DNA from: Bacteroidales bacterium UBA1309
GTDB taxonomy: Bacteria; Bacteroidota; Bacteroidia; Bacteroidales; Dysgonomonadaceae
Assembly: GCA_002307185.1 (NCBI GenBank)
Contig: DBTT01000011.1
Span: 141,272 to 205,271, forward strand
Direction of reading: 5' to 3'
DNA: 64,000 nt
Every line of letters starts with the position of its first letter. Position 1 is the stretch's first letter. The notes beneath the pieces are model-generated. The model made no database searches and had not been told where the DNA came from. It saw only the letters and a program-made list of their open reading frames with translations. The position numbers were made by a program, and so were the translations under genes. Below are positions 7,032 to 15,983 of the stretch, piece after piece.

Positions 7032-8489
7032 ATGAAAAAGCGCGCATTATTCAGTATAATAGTTATTCTCCTTACTGCTTTCTTCATTTCTTGCAAAGAC
7101 GACGAAGACGATACAAATAGTTCTTCAAACGAAACAATCAACAAATGGATCTACGATAATATGGAGCAATATTATCTATGGACTGACCAAATGCCCACAA
7201 GTCCAGACTATTCCTTGTCTCCTGCAAACTTTTTCGAGTCAATACTTTACACGAACGAGGACCGTTTTTCTTGGATTCAAGAAAACTATGAAGACTTGAT
7301 AAATGAATTGAATGGCGTGGAAAGCCAAGAAATTGGTTTTGAATATATGTTTTGGCAAGATTCCTCTGGGCAAATATACATAGAAGTACTTTATCCGAAA
7401 AAAGGAACAGATGCCACCTCGAAAGGGATCGTTCGAGGTGATTTTATCACCAGCGTCAACGGACAAGAGATTACAACTTCCAACTATACAACGATCCTTA
7501 GTGGAAGCTCAAGCTATACTCTTAATGTATGCAAGAATTTAGGAAATTGGGAACTCGGCACCCCAACGGCAATCACGGTCACCCCAAGCTCGAATTATGC
7601 CGAAGACCCAGTGTATATATCCAAAACGATCACAACCAACAACGGAAAGGTGGGTTACTTGGTTTATAATTTCTTTGCCAATGACAATGGGGACGACACC
7701 TATTCGTATAGCAAAGAACTAGCCGATACGCTAAACGGCTTCATATCAAATGGCGTGAACAATATCGTGCTTGATTTGCGATACAACAGCGGCGGGGCAA
7801 TCACTGCGGCTCAAATCCTGGCCAGCAGCTTGGTGAAAGCCCGCAGCACCTCCAGTGTGTTTGTATCCTACACCTACAACACGAACTTGACAACCTATTT
7901 GAATTCCCAATACGGCTCATCCTATTTCAAAGATAATTTCGTGGACACCTTCACCCCAACAGGAAGTTCGAGTGTAAGCATTCCGAAACTGGGAGACCAA
8001 TTGAATCACATCTACATCCTCACAGGTCAATACACCGCATCGGCAAGTGAACTTATAATCAACGGATTGAGACCGTATTCAACAAATATTACGCTGATTG
8101 GCGACACCACTTACGGGAAAAACGTGGGGTCTATATCCATTTATGAAGAAGGAAGCACCGCCAACACTTGGGGAATGCAACCCATTGTCACCAAGTTATG
8201 GAATTCGGCTGGGGAATCGGACTACACCAACGGATTTGCCCCCGATTATTATGCGGATGATTATCACGACGAAGATGGTTATCCACGCATTTTGAAATCA
8301 TTTGGAGATGAGAGCGAAAACCTTTTGAGCATAGCATTAAAATATATCAACGGTGAAATAACATCTTCCAGCAGCCAAACCAAAAGCGACGTATTGAAAC
8401 TGCCGAAAGCTAGGCAGATAGCTCGAAGCAACAGGTCGTTTGACTTGCTGATTGACAATAAAAATTTATCCCCCGGTTTGATAAAATAA
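7032..8489 (+). CDS. S41 (C-terminal processing) family peptidase lipoprotein
   Basis: A 485-residue serine protease of the tail-specific (CtpA/S41) family. Residues 1-20 are a signal peptide with lipobox FISC and Cys21. The following KDDEDD resembles the Bacteroidota lipoprotein export signal, so the protein may face outward; this is inference. A PDZ-like region lies at about residues 118-180 (GIVRGDFITSVNGQEI), followed by the S41 core with LDLRYNSGGA, nucleophile Ser337 in TASASE and general base Lys363 in GDTTYGKNVG. It lies 22 bases upstream of thrA behind a good promoter, so it is probably co-transcribed with the threonine genes although no functional link is obvious. Confidence 0.88.
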   Translation: MKKRALFSIIVILLTAFFISCKDDEDDTNSSSNETINKWIYDNMEQYYLWTDQMPTSPDYSLSPANFFESILYTNEDRFSWIQENYEDLINELNGVESQEIGFEYMFWQDSSGQIYIEVLYPKKGTDATSKGIVRGDFITSVNGQEITTSNYTTILSGSSSYTLNVCKNLGNWELGTPTAITVTPSSNYAEDPVYISKTITTNNGKVGYLVYNFFANDNGDDTYSYSKELADTLNGFISNGVNNIVLDLRYNSGGAITAAQILASSLVKARSTSSVFVSYTYNTNLTTYLNSQYGSSYFKDNFVDTFTPTGSSSVSIPKLGDQLNHIYILTGQYTASASELIINGLRPYSTNITLIGDTTYGKNVGSISIYEEGSTANTWGMQPIVTKLWNSAGESDYTNGFAPDYYADDYHDEDGYPRILKSFGDESENLLSIALKYINGEITSSSSQTKSDVLKLPKARQIARSNRSFDLLIDNKNLSPGLIK

Positions 8490-8511
8490 CGTATTCGACA
8501 AATTACAACAA

Positions 8512-10953
8512 ATGAAAGTGATAAAATTCGGCGGTTATGCCATTGGGTCGGTAGAAGGCATCAAAATTGCAAAAAAAATTGTTGAAGAGGCCGAAAAGCC
8601 TGTAGTTGTGGTGATCTCAGCCTTCAACAACATGACCGACACCCTCTACGAAGCATCGAAATTGGCAGCGGCGGGAAATCCCGAATACATCAATTCGTTC
8701 AAAGCAATTGCACAAAGACATTATGATGCGTTGGAAGGAATCGACATTGATGCAAATCAAGCACATAGGATATTGTCGAGATTGAATGAAAAATTAGACG
8801 AATTGCGAAACATACTACAGGGCGTTTTTCTTATAAATGATTTGTCCCGAAAAACCTCCGACAAGATAGTAAGCTATGGAGAACAGTTGTCCGCTTTAAT
8901 ATTCAACCATATCCTGGAAAACTCGGTTTTATTGGATGCCATGAAATTGGTTAAAACGGAGAAAATCGGCGACAAACATCTTTATGACAAAGAGCTGACC
9001 AATAAACTAATCACCGAAGCATTTCAGGCGCCCGCACGCATCAGCATCATTCCCGGATTCATATCAAGCAGCCGCGACACAGGCGAGATCACAAATCTCG
9101 GACGTGGTGGCTCAGACTACACGGCTGCCATTTTCGCAGCGGCATTAGATGCTTCCGAACTTGAAATATGGACAGACACGGATGGGTTTATGACTGCCGA
9201 TCCCAAAATAATCAGCGGCTCATACACCATCGAGAAACTGACATTCACGGAGGCTACCGAACTTTGTAATTTCGGGGCAAGAGTGATTTATCCGCCCACA
9301 ATTTATCCTGTTTATCATAAAAACATACCCATCCGAATCCGAAATATCTTCAATCTTTCGGGTGCAGGCACTTACATTTCTGACAAGCCGTCATCGAAAG
9401 ATGGCAAGGCGATGATTAAAGGCATCTCGTCCATCAACGACACTTGCTTACTGACAGTGCAAGGCCTTGGCATGGTGGGAATCATAGGCGTTAACTACCG
9501 TATATTCAAGGCATTGGCAAAAAATGGAATTAGTGTATTTCTTGTTTCGCAGGCAGCATCGGAAAACAACACTTCCATCGGGGTAAAAACCGACGATGCA
9601 CAACTCGCCGTCCAAGTTTTAGAGAAAGAATTTGCCCAAGAAATCGCCCTTGGAAGCATGAACCGCGTTCTACTCGAATACGGCCTTGCCACAGTGGCCA
9701 TCGTGGGTGAAAACATGAAATATACGCCGGGAATCGCCGGAAAGTTGTTCGCAACCTTGGGCAGAAGCGGCATCAGCGTGATTGCATGTGCACAGGGAGC
9801 CTCGGAAAGAAACATTTCGTTTGTCATCAAACGGGAGTTTTTGAAAAAAGCCATCAACTCGATACACGACTCCTTTTTCCTGTCGCAATACAAGGTTCTC
9901 AACCTGTTTATTGTAGGAATTGGAACAGTTGGAGGAAACTTGATTGAACAAATCAAGAAACAACAACAGGAATTGATGTCCCAATTCTCCTTGAAGCTGA
10001 ATGTGGTAGGCATTGCCCGCGGGCGGAAAGCCCTGATCTGGCGTGACGGAATAGACTTGGACAACTACAAACAATTGATGGAAACAGAAGCCATTGAAAG
10101 TTCTCCCCAAATATTGAAGGAAAAAATTATGGAAATGAATATCTTCAACGCCATATTTGTAGATTGCACGGCCAGCGAACAAGTAGCTGCAATCTACGAA
10201 GATTTGATTTCGAAGAATATATCCGTGGTCACGGCAAATAAAGTGGCTGCCTCATCCGATTACGAAACGTATGCTAACCTGAAGAAATTATCGAGGGAGC
10301 GGAATGTTAAATTTTTGTTCGAGACGAATGTGGGAGCGGGCTTGCCGATCATCAACACGATGAATTCGCTTATCAATTCGGGCGACAGGATCGTGAAAAT
10401 AGAGGCTGTGCTTTCAGGAACGCTCAATTATATTTTCAACACGATCAGTGAAACAATTCCGTTTAGCAAGGCCGTATTGATGGCCAAAGAAGAAGGTTTT
10501 GCCGAACCAGATCCACGTATCGACCTTAGCGGGAAAGATGTGGCGCGCAAATTGGTTATCCTGACACGTGAGGCAGGTTATGTCGTTGATCAAGAAGACG
10601 TAAAGAAGAATTTATTCGTGCCTCAAAAATATTTTGAAGGTTCGTTAGAGGATTTTTGGAAAACATTACCCCAATTGGACGAGGAATTTGAGAACCGTCG
10701 CAAGAAATTGGAAAGCGAAGGGAAGCACCTGCGATTTGTGGCAAAATACGAAAACGGAGCTTGTGAAATCGGACTTCAGGAAGTGGGCATGAGCCATCCA
10801 TTCTACGATTTGGAAGGAAGCAACAACATTATCCAAATCACAACCGAACGGTATAACGAATATCCGATGATTATCAAAGGATACGGAGCTGGAGCAAGCG
10901 TCACGGCTGCCGGTGTATTTGCCGACATTATTAGTATTGCGAATGTAAGGTGA
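8512..10953 (+). CDS. thrA: Bifunctional aspartokinase / homoserine dehydrogenase
   Basis: The enzyme catalyses the first and third steps from aspartate towards threonine. Of 813 residues, the kinase domain covers about 1-300 (TNLGRGGSDYTAA, IWTDTDGFMTADP, FGARVIYP), two ACT-type regulatory segments about 310-455, and the dehydrogenase domain about 463-813 (IVGIGTVGGNLIEQI, TANKVA, GTLNYIFNTI, EEGFAEPDPRIDLSGKDVARKL). The ACT pair suggests feedback control by an amino acid, usually threonine. One oddity is the kinase N-terminus, which reads KFGGYAIGS where the family almost always has KFGGTSVGS, so Thr and Ser of the motif are replaced by Tyr and Ala. The dehydrogenase half looks normal. It is followed by apgM and thrC. 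Confidence 0.93.
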   Translation: MKVIKFGGYAIGSVEGIKIAKKIVEEAEKPVVVVISAFNNMTDTLYEASKLAAAGNPEYINSFKAIAQRHYDALEGIDIDANQAHRILSRLNEKLDELRNILQGVFLINDLSRKTSDKIVSYGEQLSALIFNHILENSVLLDAMKLVKTEKIGDKHLYDKELTNKLITEAFQAPARISIIPGFISSSRDTGEITNLGRGGSDYTAAIFAAALDASELEIWTDTDGFMTADPKIISGSYTIEKLTFTEATELCNFGARVIYPPTIYPVYHKNIPIRIRNIFNLSGAGTYISDKPSSKDGKAMIKGISSINDTCLLTVQGLGMVGIIGVNYRIFKALAKNGISVFLVSQAASENNTSIGVKTDDAQLAVQVLEKEFAQEIALGSMNRVLLEYGLATVAIVGENMKYTPGIAGKLFATLGRSGISVIACAQGASERNISFVIKREFLKKAINSIHDSFFLSQYKVLNLFIVGIGTVGGNLIEQIKKQQQELMSQFSLKLNVVGIARGRKALIWRDGIDLDNYKQLMETEAIESSPQILKEKIMEMNIFNAIFVDCTASEQVAAIYEDLISKNISVVTANKVAASSDYETYANLKKLSRERNVKFLFETNVGAGLPIINTMNSLINSGDRIVKIEAVLSGTLNYIFNTISETIPFSKAVLMAKEEGFAEPDPRIDLSGKDVARKLVILTREAGYVVDQEDVKKNLFVPQKYFEGSLEDFWKTLPQLDEEFENRRKKLESEGKHLRFVAKYENGACEIGLQEVGMSHPFYDLEGSNNIIQITTERYNEYPMIIKGYGAGASVTAAGVFADIISIANVR

Positions 10954-11027
10954 TTACAAATAAAGAGTTTTATCAGGAAATAGGCATAAACAGCCATAAA
11001 CTATTGTTAAAGTTTAAATATCAAATA

Positions 11028-12245
11028 ATGAAAACAATCATAATCTTGGCAGACGGCGCAGCAGACGAACCGATTGCCGAACTGGGTGGAAAAACACCCT
11101 TGCAAGCTGCAAACACTCCCTACATCGACCTGCTAGCCTCGAAAGGTAAAAGCGGTATGCTGGACACTATTCCCGAAGGATTCAAACCGGGAAGCGAAAT
11201 TGCCAATCTTTCGGTAATGGGGTATGACGTGCCCAAAGTATTCGAAGGACGTGGCTCGTTGGAAGCCGCAAGCATGGGAGTAGATATTCTTCCAGGAGAA
11301 ATGGCCATGCGTTGCAACCTCATCTGTATTGAGGACGATAAAATCAAAAACCACTCCGCAGGACATATTTCAAACGAAGAGGCCGAAGAGCTGATTTTGT
11401 TTCTCGACAAGCACCTGAATGACGGTAAAGTGAGTTTCTATCCTGGAGTTTCTTACCGTCACTTGCTCAAGCTCAACGGCGGAGACAAACAATTGGACTG
11501 CACACCACCTCACGACGTGACAGGAACGCCATTCCGTGACGTATTGATCAAGCCACTCACTCCCGAGGCCAAAGAAACAGCAGATTACCTGAACGAGCTT
11601 GTCCTTAAGTCGCAGGAATTACTGAAAGACCACCCCGTGAATTTGAAGCGGATAGCTGCTGGAAAAGATCCGGCAAACAGCATTTGGCCTTGGTCGCCAG
11701 GTTATCGCCCAGAGATGCAGACCTTGCAGGAATTGTTCGGGATAAAAAGCGGATCTGTTATTTCGGCAGTCGATCTCATTATGGGAATTGGAAAATATGC
11801 CGGACTAACACTCATACACGTAGAAGGGGCAACAGGCTTATACAATACAAATTATGAAGGCAAGGCCGAAGCTGCCATCGAAGCCTTGAAAAAGGATGAC
11901 TTCGTTTACCTGCATATCGAGGCCAGTGACGAAGCCGGTCACGAGGGCGATTACGCATTGAAAACGAAAACAATAGAATACCTCGACCAACGGGTGGTGA
12001 AAACCATCTACGAAGCAACAAAGGATTGGGACGAACCAGTGACTATCGCCATCCTACCCGACCACCCCACTCCATGCAACATCAAGACGCATACGAAGAA
12101 TCCCGTGCCGTTCTTTATATACCGCTCCAACGAGGAGGGAGACGAGGTGCAGGTGTATGACGAGTTTGCCGCAGAACATGGGGCCTACGGGTTGCTCAAA
12201 GGCAAACAATTCATGGAAACCTTGTTTAAGGTGAATATCAAATAA
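11028..12245 (+). CDS. ApgM-like phosphoglycerate mutase family protein, probable homoserine kinase role
   Basis: A 405-residue member of the cofactor-independent, archaeal-type phosphoglycerate mutase family within the alkaline phosphatase superfamily. Visible motifs are MKTIIILADGAADEP with a metal Asp, NLSVMGYDV with the active-site Ser region, YLHIEASDEAGHEGD, and ILPDHPTPC with metal ligands. The ATG at 11028 is preferred; an in-frame ATG at 10950 would overlap thrA and add 26 residues before the conserved start. The gene sits between thrA and thrC exactly where a homoserine kinase (thrB) is expected, and no thrB is present. Bacteroidota proteins in this position have been proposed as the missing homoserine kinase, so that is the preferred role, inferred from context. 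Confidence 0.85.
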   Translation: MKTIIILADGAADEPIAELGGKTPLQAANTPYIDLLASKGKSGMLDTIPEGFKPGSEIANLSVMGYDVPKVFEGRGSLEAASMGVDILPGEMAMRCNLICIEDDKIKNHSAGHISNEEAEELILFLDKHLNDGKVSFYPGVSYRHLLKLNGGDKQLDCTPPHDVTGTPFRDVLIKPLTPEAKETADYLNELVLKSQELLKDHPVNLKRIAAGKDPANSIWPWSPGYRPEMQTLQELFGIKSGSVISAVDLIMGIGKYAGLTLIHVEGATGLYNTNYEGKAEAAIEALKKDDFVYLHIEASDEAGHEGDYALKTKTIEYLDQRVVKTIYEATKDWDEPVTIAILPDHPTPCNIKTHTKNPVPFFIYRSNEEGDEVQVYDEFAAEHGAYGLLKGKQFMETLFKVNIK

Positions 12246-12303
12246 GAACCTTGAGTTGAGTGGCGAACCCACTAACATGTTTACTTGTTCACAGATATAA
12301 AAG

Positions 12304-13608
12304 ATGAAATACTACAGTACCAACAAAAATTCGGCAGAAGTTTCTCTTCAGGAAGCTGTTGTGAAAGGATTGGCTCCCGACAAAGGGCTCTACATGCCGG
12401 AACGCATCGAAAAATTGCCCCAGGAGTTTTTCGATAAAATAGACACACTTTCTTTTCAAGAAATCTCGTTCGAAGTAGCAAAAGCATTCTTTGGCGAAGA
12501 CATCGAAACAGAAACACTCCGCCAGATAGTCTATGACACGCTGGCTTTCGAAACACCGGTGGTGGAAGTGGAAAAAGGCATTTACAGCCTCGAACTTTTC
12601 CACGGCCCTACGCTGGCGTTCAAGGACGTGGGAGGCCGTTTTATGGCACGCTTGCTCGAATATTTTGTGAAAAAGCAAGGGCAAAAAGACGTGAAAGTAC
12701 TGGTTGCCACTTCGGGAGACACCGGAAGTGCGGTTGCCAACGGATTCTTAGGCGTGGAAGGCATTCACGTGTATGTGCTTTATCCGAAAGGAAAAGTGAG
12801 CAAGATACAGGAATGCCAGTTCACCACGTTGGGGCAAAACATCACCGCCTTGGAAGTGGACGGCACATTCGACGACTGTCAGGCTTTGGTGAAAACCGCT
12901 TTCTTGGACGAAGAACTGAACAAAGTACTGAACCTGACCTCAGCCAACTCGATCAATGTTGCCCGCTTTCTACCACAGGCATTCTACTATTTCAATGCCT
13001 ATGCGCAATTGAAACGTCAGGGAAAAGCCGACAATGTCGTTTTCTCCGTCCCAAGCGGAAACTTCGGGAACATCACAGCCGGGCTTATCGCCAAGGCTAT
13101 GGGCTTGCCCGTGAAACGATTTATCGCAGCCAACAACGACAACGATATTTTCTTCCAATACCTCAAAACGGGAATCTATTCTCCCCGCGCATCGGTGCAA
13201 ACCATCGCGAATGCCATGGATGTGGGAAATCCGAGCAACTTTGCCCGTGTTTTGGATTTGTACAAGAACTCGCACAAAGCGATTGCCGCCGAAATAACAG
13301 GTTTTTCGTACGATGACAAAATAATTGCAGCAACCCTGAAAACCGCATTTAAAGCTACAGGCTACCTCCTTGACCCACATGGCGCTTGCGGTTATCAATC
13401 CCTAAAAGAGGATTTGAAGGAAGGAGAAACAGGTGTTTTCTTGGAAACGGCCCATCCCGCAAAGTTTTTAGAAACAGTGGAGGAAATCATCGGCGAAAAG
13501 GTAGAAATTCCTGAAAAATTGCAAGCCTTCATGCAAGGCGAAAAGAAAAGCATCTTGCTGGCAAATGACTTCAACGATTTTAAGAAATTGCTGTTGGCAG
13601 AGAAATAA
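12304..13608 (+). CDS. thrC: Threonine synthase
   Basis: A PLP-dependent enzyme converting O-phosphohomoserine to threonine. The 434 residues include the N-terminal MKYYSTNKNS and APDKGLYMPE segments, the PLP-binding Lys107 in GPTLAFKDVG, the phosphate-binding ATSGDTGSA loop, NSINVARFLPQ and SGNFGNITAG. The length is normal for the bacterial class. It is the last gene of the protease-thrA-apgM-thrC operon, 58 bases after apgM, and is followed by a large hairpin. Confidence 0.96.
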   Translation: MKYYSTNKNSAEVSLQEAVVKGLAPDKGLYMPERIEKLPQEFFDKIDTLSFQEISFEVAKAFFGEDIETETLRQIVYDTLAFETPVVEVEKGIYSLELFHGPTLAFKDVGGRFMARLLEYFVKKQGQKDVKVLVATSGDTGSAVANGFLGVEGIHVYVLYPKGKVSKIQECQFTTLGQNITALEVDGTFDDCQALVKTAFLDEELNKVLNLTSANSINVARFLPQAFYYFNAYAQLKRQGKADNVVFSVPSGNFGNITAGLIAKAMGLPVKRFIAANNDNDIFFQYLKTGIYSPRASVQTIANAMDVGNPSNFARVLDLYKNSHKAIAAEITGFSYDDKIIAATLKTAFKATGYLLDPHGACGYQSLKEDLKEGETGVFLETAHPAKFLETVEEIIGEKVEIPEKLQAFMQGEKKSILLANDFNDFKKLLLAEK

Positions 13609-13636
13609 CTCGTTCGGAATAATTTCAGCACAATCT

Positions 13637-13697
13637 GATAGCCAATAGCTTTTGACCGTTAGTTTTTTCTAACAGCAAAGCTATTGGCTATCGTATT
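13637..13697 (+). terminator. Long hairpin downstream of thrC
   Basis: Arms GATAGCCAATAGCTTT (13637-13652) and AAAGCTATTGGCTATC (13677-13692) are perfectly complementary over 16 bp. The loop of 24 bases contains an inner GTTAG/CTAAC hairpin. ATTTTTATT follows a few bases later, so it probably terminates the thr operon. Confidence 0.75.
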
Positions 13698-13759
13698 TTT
13701 ATTGCTTATAATTACAACAACATGCTGAAAATTGCCGATCGAAAGACAAAAAAATATCA

Positions 13760-13767
13760 TAACTTTG
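13760..13767 (+). promoter_or_regulatory. -7 element of the broken Fic gene
   Basis: TAACTTTG fits TAnnTTTG and lies 24 bases before the ATG at 13792. The promoter appears intact although the gene is not. Confidence 0.5.
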
Positions 13768-13791
13768 GACGGATAATTATCAAATAGGTAA

Positions 13792-14677
13792 ATGATGGGC
13801 AATACAAAAACATCCATCCGATTCTTTGACGACCGCGAAGTGCGAGCCGTTTGGGACGAGCAAAATGCCAAGTGGTGGTTTAGCGTGTTGGATATTGTAG
13901 CAGTGCTTACCGACCAAGACGACTATGCCAAAACCCGCAACTACTGGAAATATCTGAAAGCGAAATTAAAAAAAAGAAAACAGTGAAGTGGTTAGTGCCA
14001 CTACCCAGTTGAAACTTCTTGCACCAGATGGGAAAAAGCGTTTAGCTGATATGTTAGATTACGTTGGCATTATTGCCTTAGGCAAAGAATTTCCGGGGAA
14101 AAAGGCGAACCGATTTATTGATTGGTTTACATTCAGCGACGAAAGCATAGACGGAAAGAGTAAAACAAAAGCTTATGCACTTTTTGAAAGCAATTTGATT
14201 GACTAATTTGAAATTGGCACAACAAAAGGTTTGCAACAAATACATGCCTATTTGTTTGGCGGCTTATATGATTTTGCAGGACAAATCAGACAAAAGAATA
14301 TTTCGAAAGGCGGTTTCCAATTTGCCGTATCACACTTCTTGGGCGACACGTTAAAACAAATAGAAGCCATGCCTGAAACGACATTTGACGAGATTGTGGA
14401 TAAATATGTGGAAATGAACATCGCACACCCTTTCATGGAAGGCAATGGCAGAAGCACACGGATATGGTTAGATTTGATACTAAAAAAACGCCTCAAAAAG
14501 TGTGTTGACTGGAGCAAAATAAGCAAACGGAATTACATGAATGCCATGATGCTGAGTCCGACCAAAAGCAGTGTCCTAAAAACGGTTTTGGAGAAAGCAC
14601 TCACTCCAAAAATCAACGACCGTGAAATGTTTCTGAAAGGAATTGACTACTCCTATTATTACGAAGAAAATGAGTAA
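13792..14677 (+). pseudogene. Broken Fic-domain gene with a Bro-N-like N-terminus
   Basis: Three consecutive fragments read as one protein. The first 60 residues (SIRFFDDREVRAVWDEQNAK, FSVLDIVAVLTDQDD) resemble the N-terminal antirepressor-like domain of Bro/phage proteins. At 13968-13975 a run of eight A shifts the frame; removing one A restores KLKKENSEVVSATTQ. The next part (LLAPDGKKRLADMLDY) runs to an in-frame TAA at 14204, which appears to replace a sense codon, after which the same frame continues as FEIGTTKGLQQIHAYLFGGL. The C-terminal part holds the Fic motif HPFMEGNGRS, which in active enzymes transfers AMP to target proteins. Two independent lesions make the gene probably inactive. 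The last piece could be translated alone from a TTG at 14231, which I think unlikely. Confidence 0.85.
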
Positions 14678-14751
14678 TGAAAAACCGCAAAATGAAACAG
14701 TGCTCAATAATGGAAATTTCAAAGTTAATGTTGTGAAATTTCAAAACAAAC

Positions 14752-14780
14752 AAGAGGATGTCCCAATGGAACACCCTCTC
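14752..14780 (-). terminator. Probable terminator after argD
   Basis: On the minus strand AGAGGGTGT pairs with ACATCCTCT with one mismatch, followed by TGTTTGTTTT. It lies about 43 bases past the argD stop. Confidence 0.5.
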
Positions 14781-14822
14781 TTGCAAATCATTAACTAACA
14801 AATAATTCTATTATCGAATTTA

Positions 14823-15944
14823 TCAAATCACTTTTTTGAATTTTTCCAAAAACTCGTCTGCAAGCTCTTTAGTGAGCGTGAGTGGAGGCAAAAGCCGGAA
14901 AATATTTGTGCTGCTTGACCCGGTGAAAATCTTCTCTTCATAAAGCAATTTTGCCCGTTTCTCTTTGATCGGCTCATTCATTTCGATACCAATCATCAGA
15001 CCGTATCCCCGGATTTCTTTTATCCCCGGAAGCTTCTGCAATTCAGTCATAAGGTAGTGGCCAACCTGAGCAGCATTTTCGATCAGGTTTTCAGCCTTCA
15101 GAATATCCAATACGGCAATTGCAGCAGAACAAGCCAAATGATTTCCACCAAAGGTAGTTCCCAATTGGCCTTTTACAGCCTTGAACATTGGATGTATAAG
15201 CACCCCAGCCATCGGAAAACCGTTGCCAATTCCTTTGGCTACAGTAATCAGGTCAGCTTGAATGCCCGCATACTGGTGGGCAAAGAATTTTCCAGTGCGA
15301 CCATATCCAGATTGGATTTCGTCGATAATAAGCACAGTGCCTGTTTCGGTACAGATTTTCCGCAGCTCTTGCAAAAATCCGATAGTTGGCACTTGGATAC
15401 CTCCCACCCCTTGCAGACCTTCGATAATAGCAGAAGAATAAGTTCTGGTTTCCAATTCTTTACGAGTAAAATCGATATCATTAAATGGAGAAAAAGTTAC
15501 GTGGTTAGTCTTGTTCACTGGAGCCGAATAGGCTGGAATATCCGTGACAGCCACCGTAGCCGAAGTACGTCCATGAAAAGCTTTCCCAAAAGAGAGCACC
15601 CTGTCGCGGCCGTTGTGGAAAGAAGCAAGCTTGATGGCATTTTCATTGGCCTCAGCTCCAGAATTTATCAAAAACAGGGAATAATCGGGATAGCCCGACA
15701 ATTCGCCCAACTTTTCAGCGACCTCGTCTTGCAGTTTGTTGACAACCGAATTGGAATAAAATCCGAGCAGGTTGAGTTGTTCGGTCACTTTTTGGACATA
15801 GTAGGAATGGCAATGCCCTACCGAAATCACGGCATGCCCGCCATAGAGGTCGAGGTATTCGTTGCCTTCGTCGTCATACACATGGCAGCCCCTTCCTTTT
15901 ACTACATTGATATCAAATAATGAATATACGTCGAATGGTTTCAT
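14823..15944 (-). CDS. argD: N-acyl-ornithine aminotransferase
   Basis: A class III PLP-dependent aminotransferase of 373 residues that forms N-acylornithine from the glutamate semialdehyde in arginine synthesis. Diagnostic segments are LDLYGGHAVISVGHCH, FLINSGAEANENAIKLA, FGKAFHGRT, the cofactor Asp in LIIDEIQSGYGRTG, the PLP lysine motif TVAKGIGNGFPM and the phosphate-binding TTFGGN. In many Bacteroidota the pathway uses succinylated rather than acetylated intermediates, so the substrate may be N-succinylornithine; the sequence alone does not decide. It is the last gene of the argR-GNAT-argG-argC-mutS-like-argD group. Confidence 0.93.
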   Translation of the reverse strand: MKPFDVYSLFDINVVKGRGCHVYDDEGNEYLDLYGGHAVISVGHCHSYYVQKVTEQLNLLGFYSNSVVNKLQDEVAEKLGELSGYPDYSLFLINSGAEANENAIKLASFHNGRDRVLSFGKAFHGRTSATVAVTDIPAYSAPVNKTNHVTFSPFNDIDFTRKELETRTYSSAIIEGLQGVGGIQVPTIGFLQELRKICTETGTVLIIDEIQSGYGRTGKFFAHQYAGIQADLITVAKGIGNGFPMAGVLIHPMFKAVKGQLGTTFGGNHLACSAAIAVLDILKAENLIENAAQVGHYLMTELQKLPGIKEIRGYGLMIGIEMNEPIKEKRAKLLYEEKIFTGSSSTNIFRLLPPLTLTKELADEFLEKFKKVI

Positions 15945-15983
15945 TCCTTTTATTTTTATTGATTTGCAAATCTGCGGATGCGC

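Noticed and set aside
10950..11027. Earlier start for the apgM-like gene
   Set aside because: It overlaps thrA and adds 26 residues lacking family similarity; the ATG at 11028 begins the conserved MKTIIILADGAADEP.
14231..14677. Stand-alone Fic gene
   Set aside because: It begins at a TTG inside a frame that continues upstream through an in-frame TAA into the same family, so it is the C-terminal piece of a broken gene.
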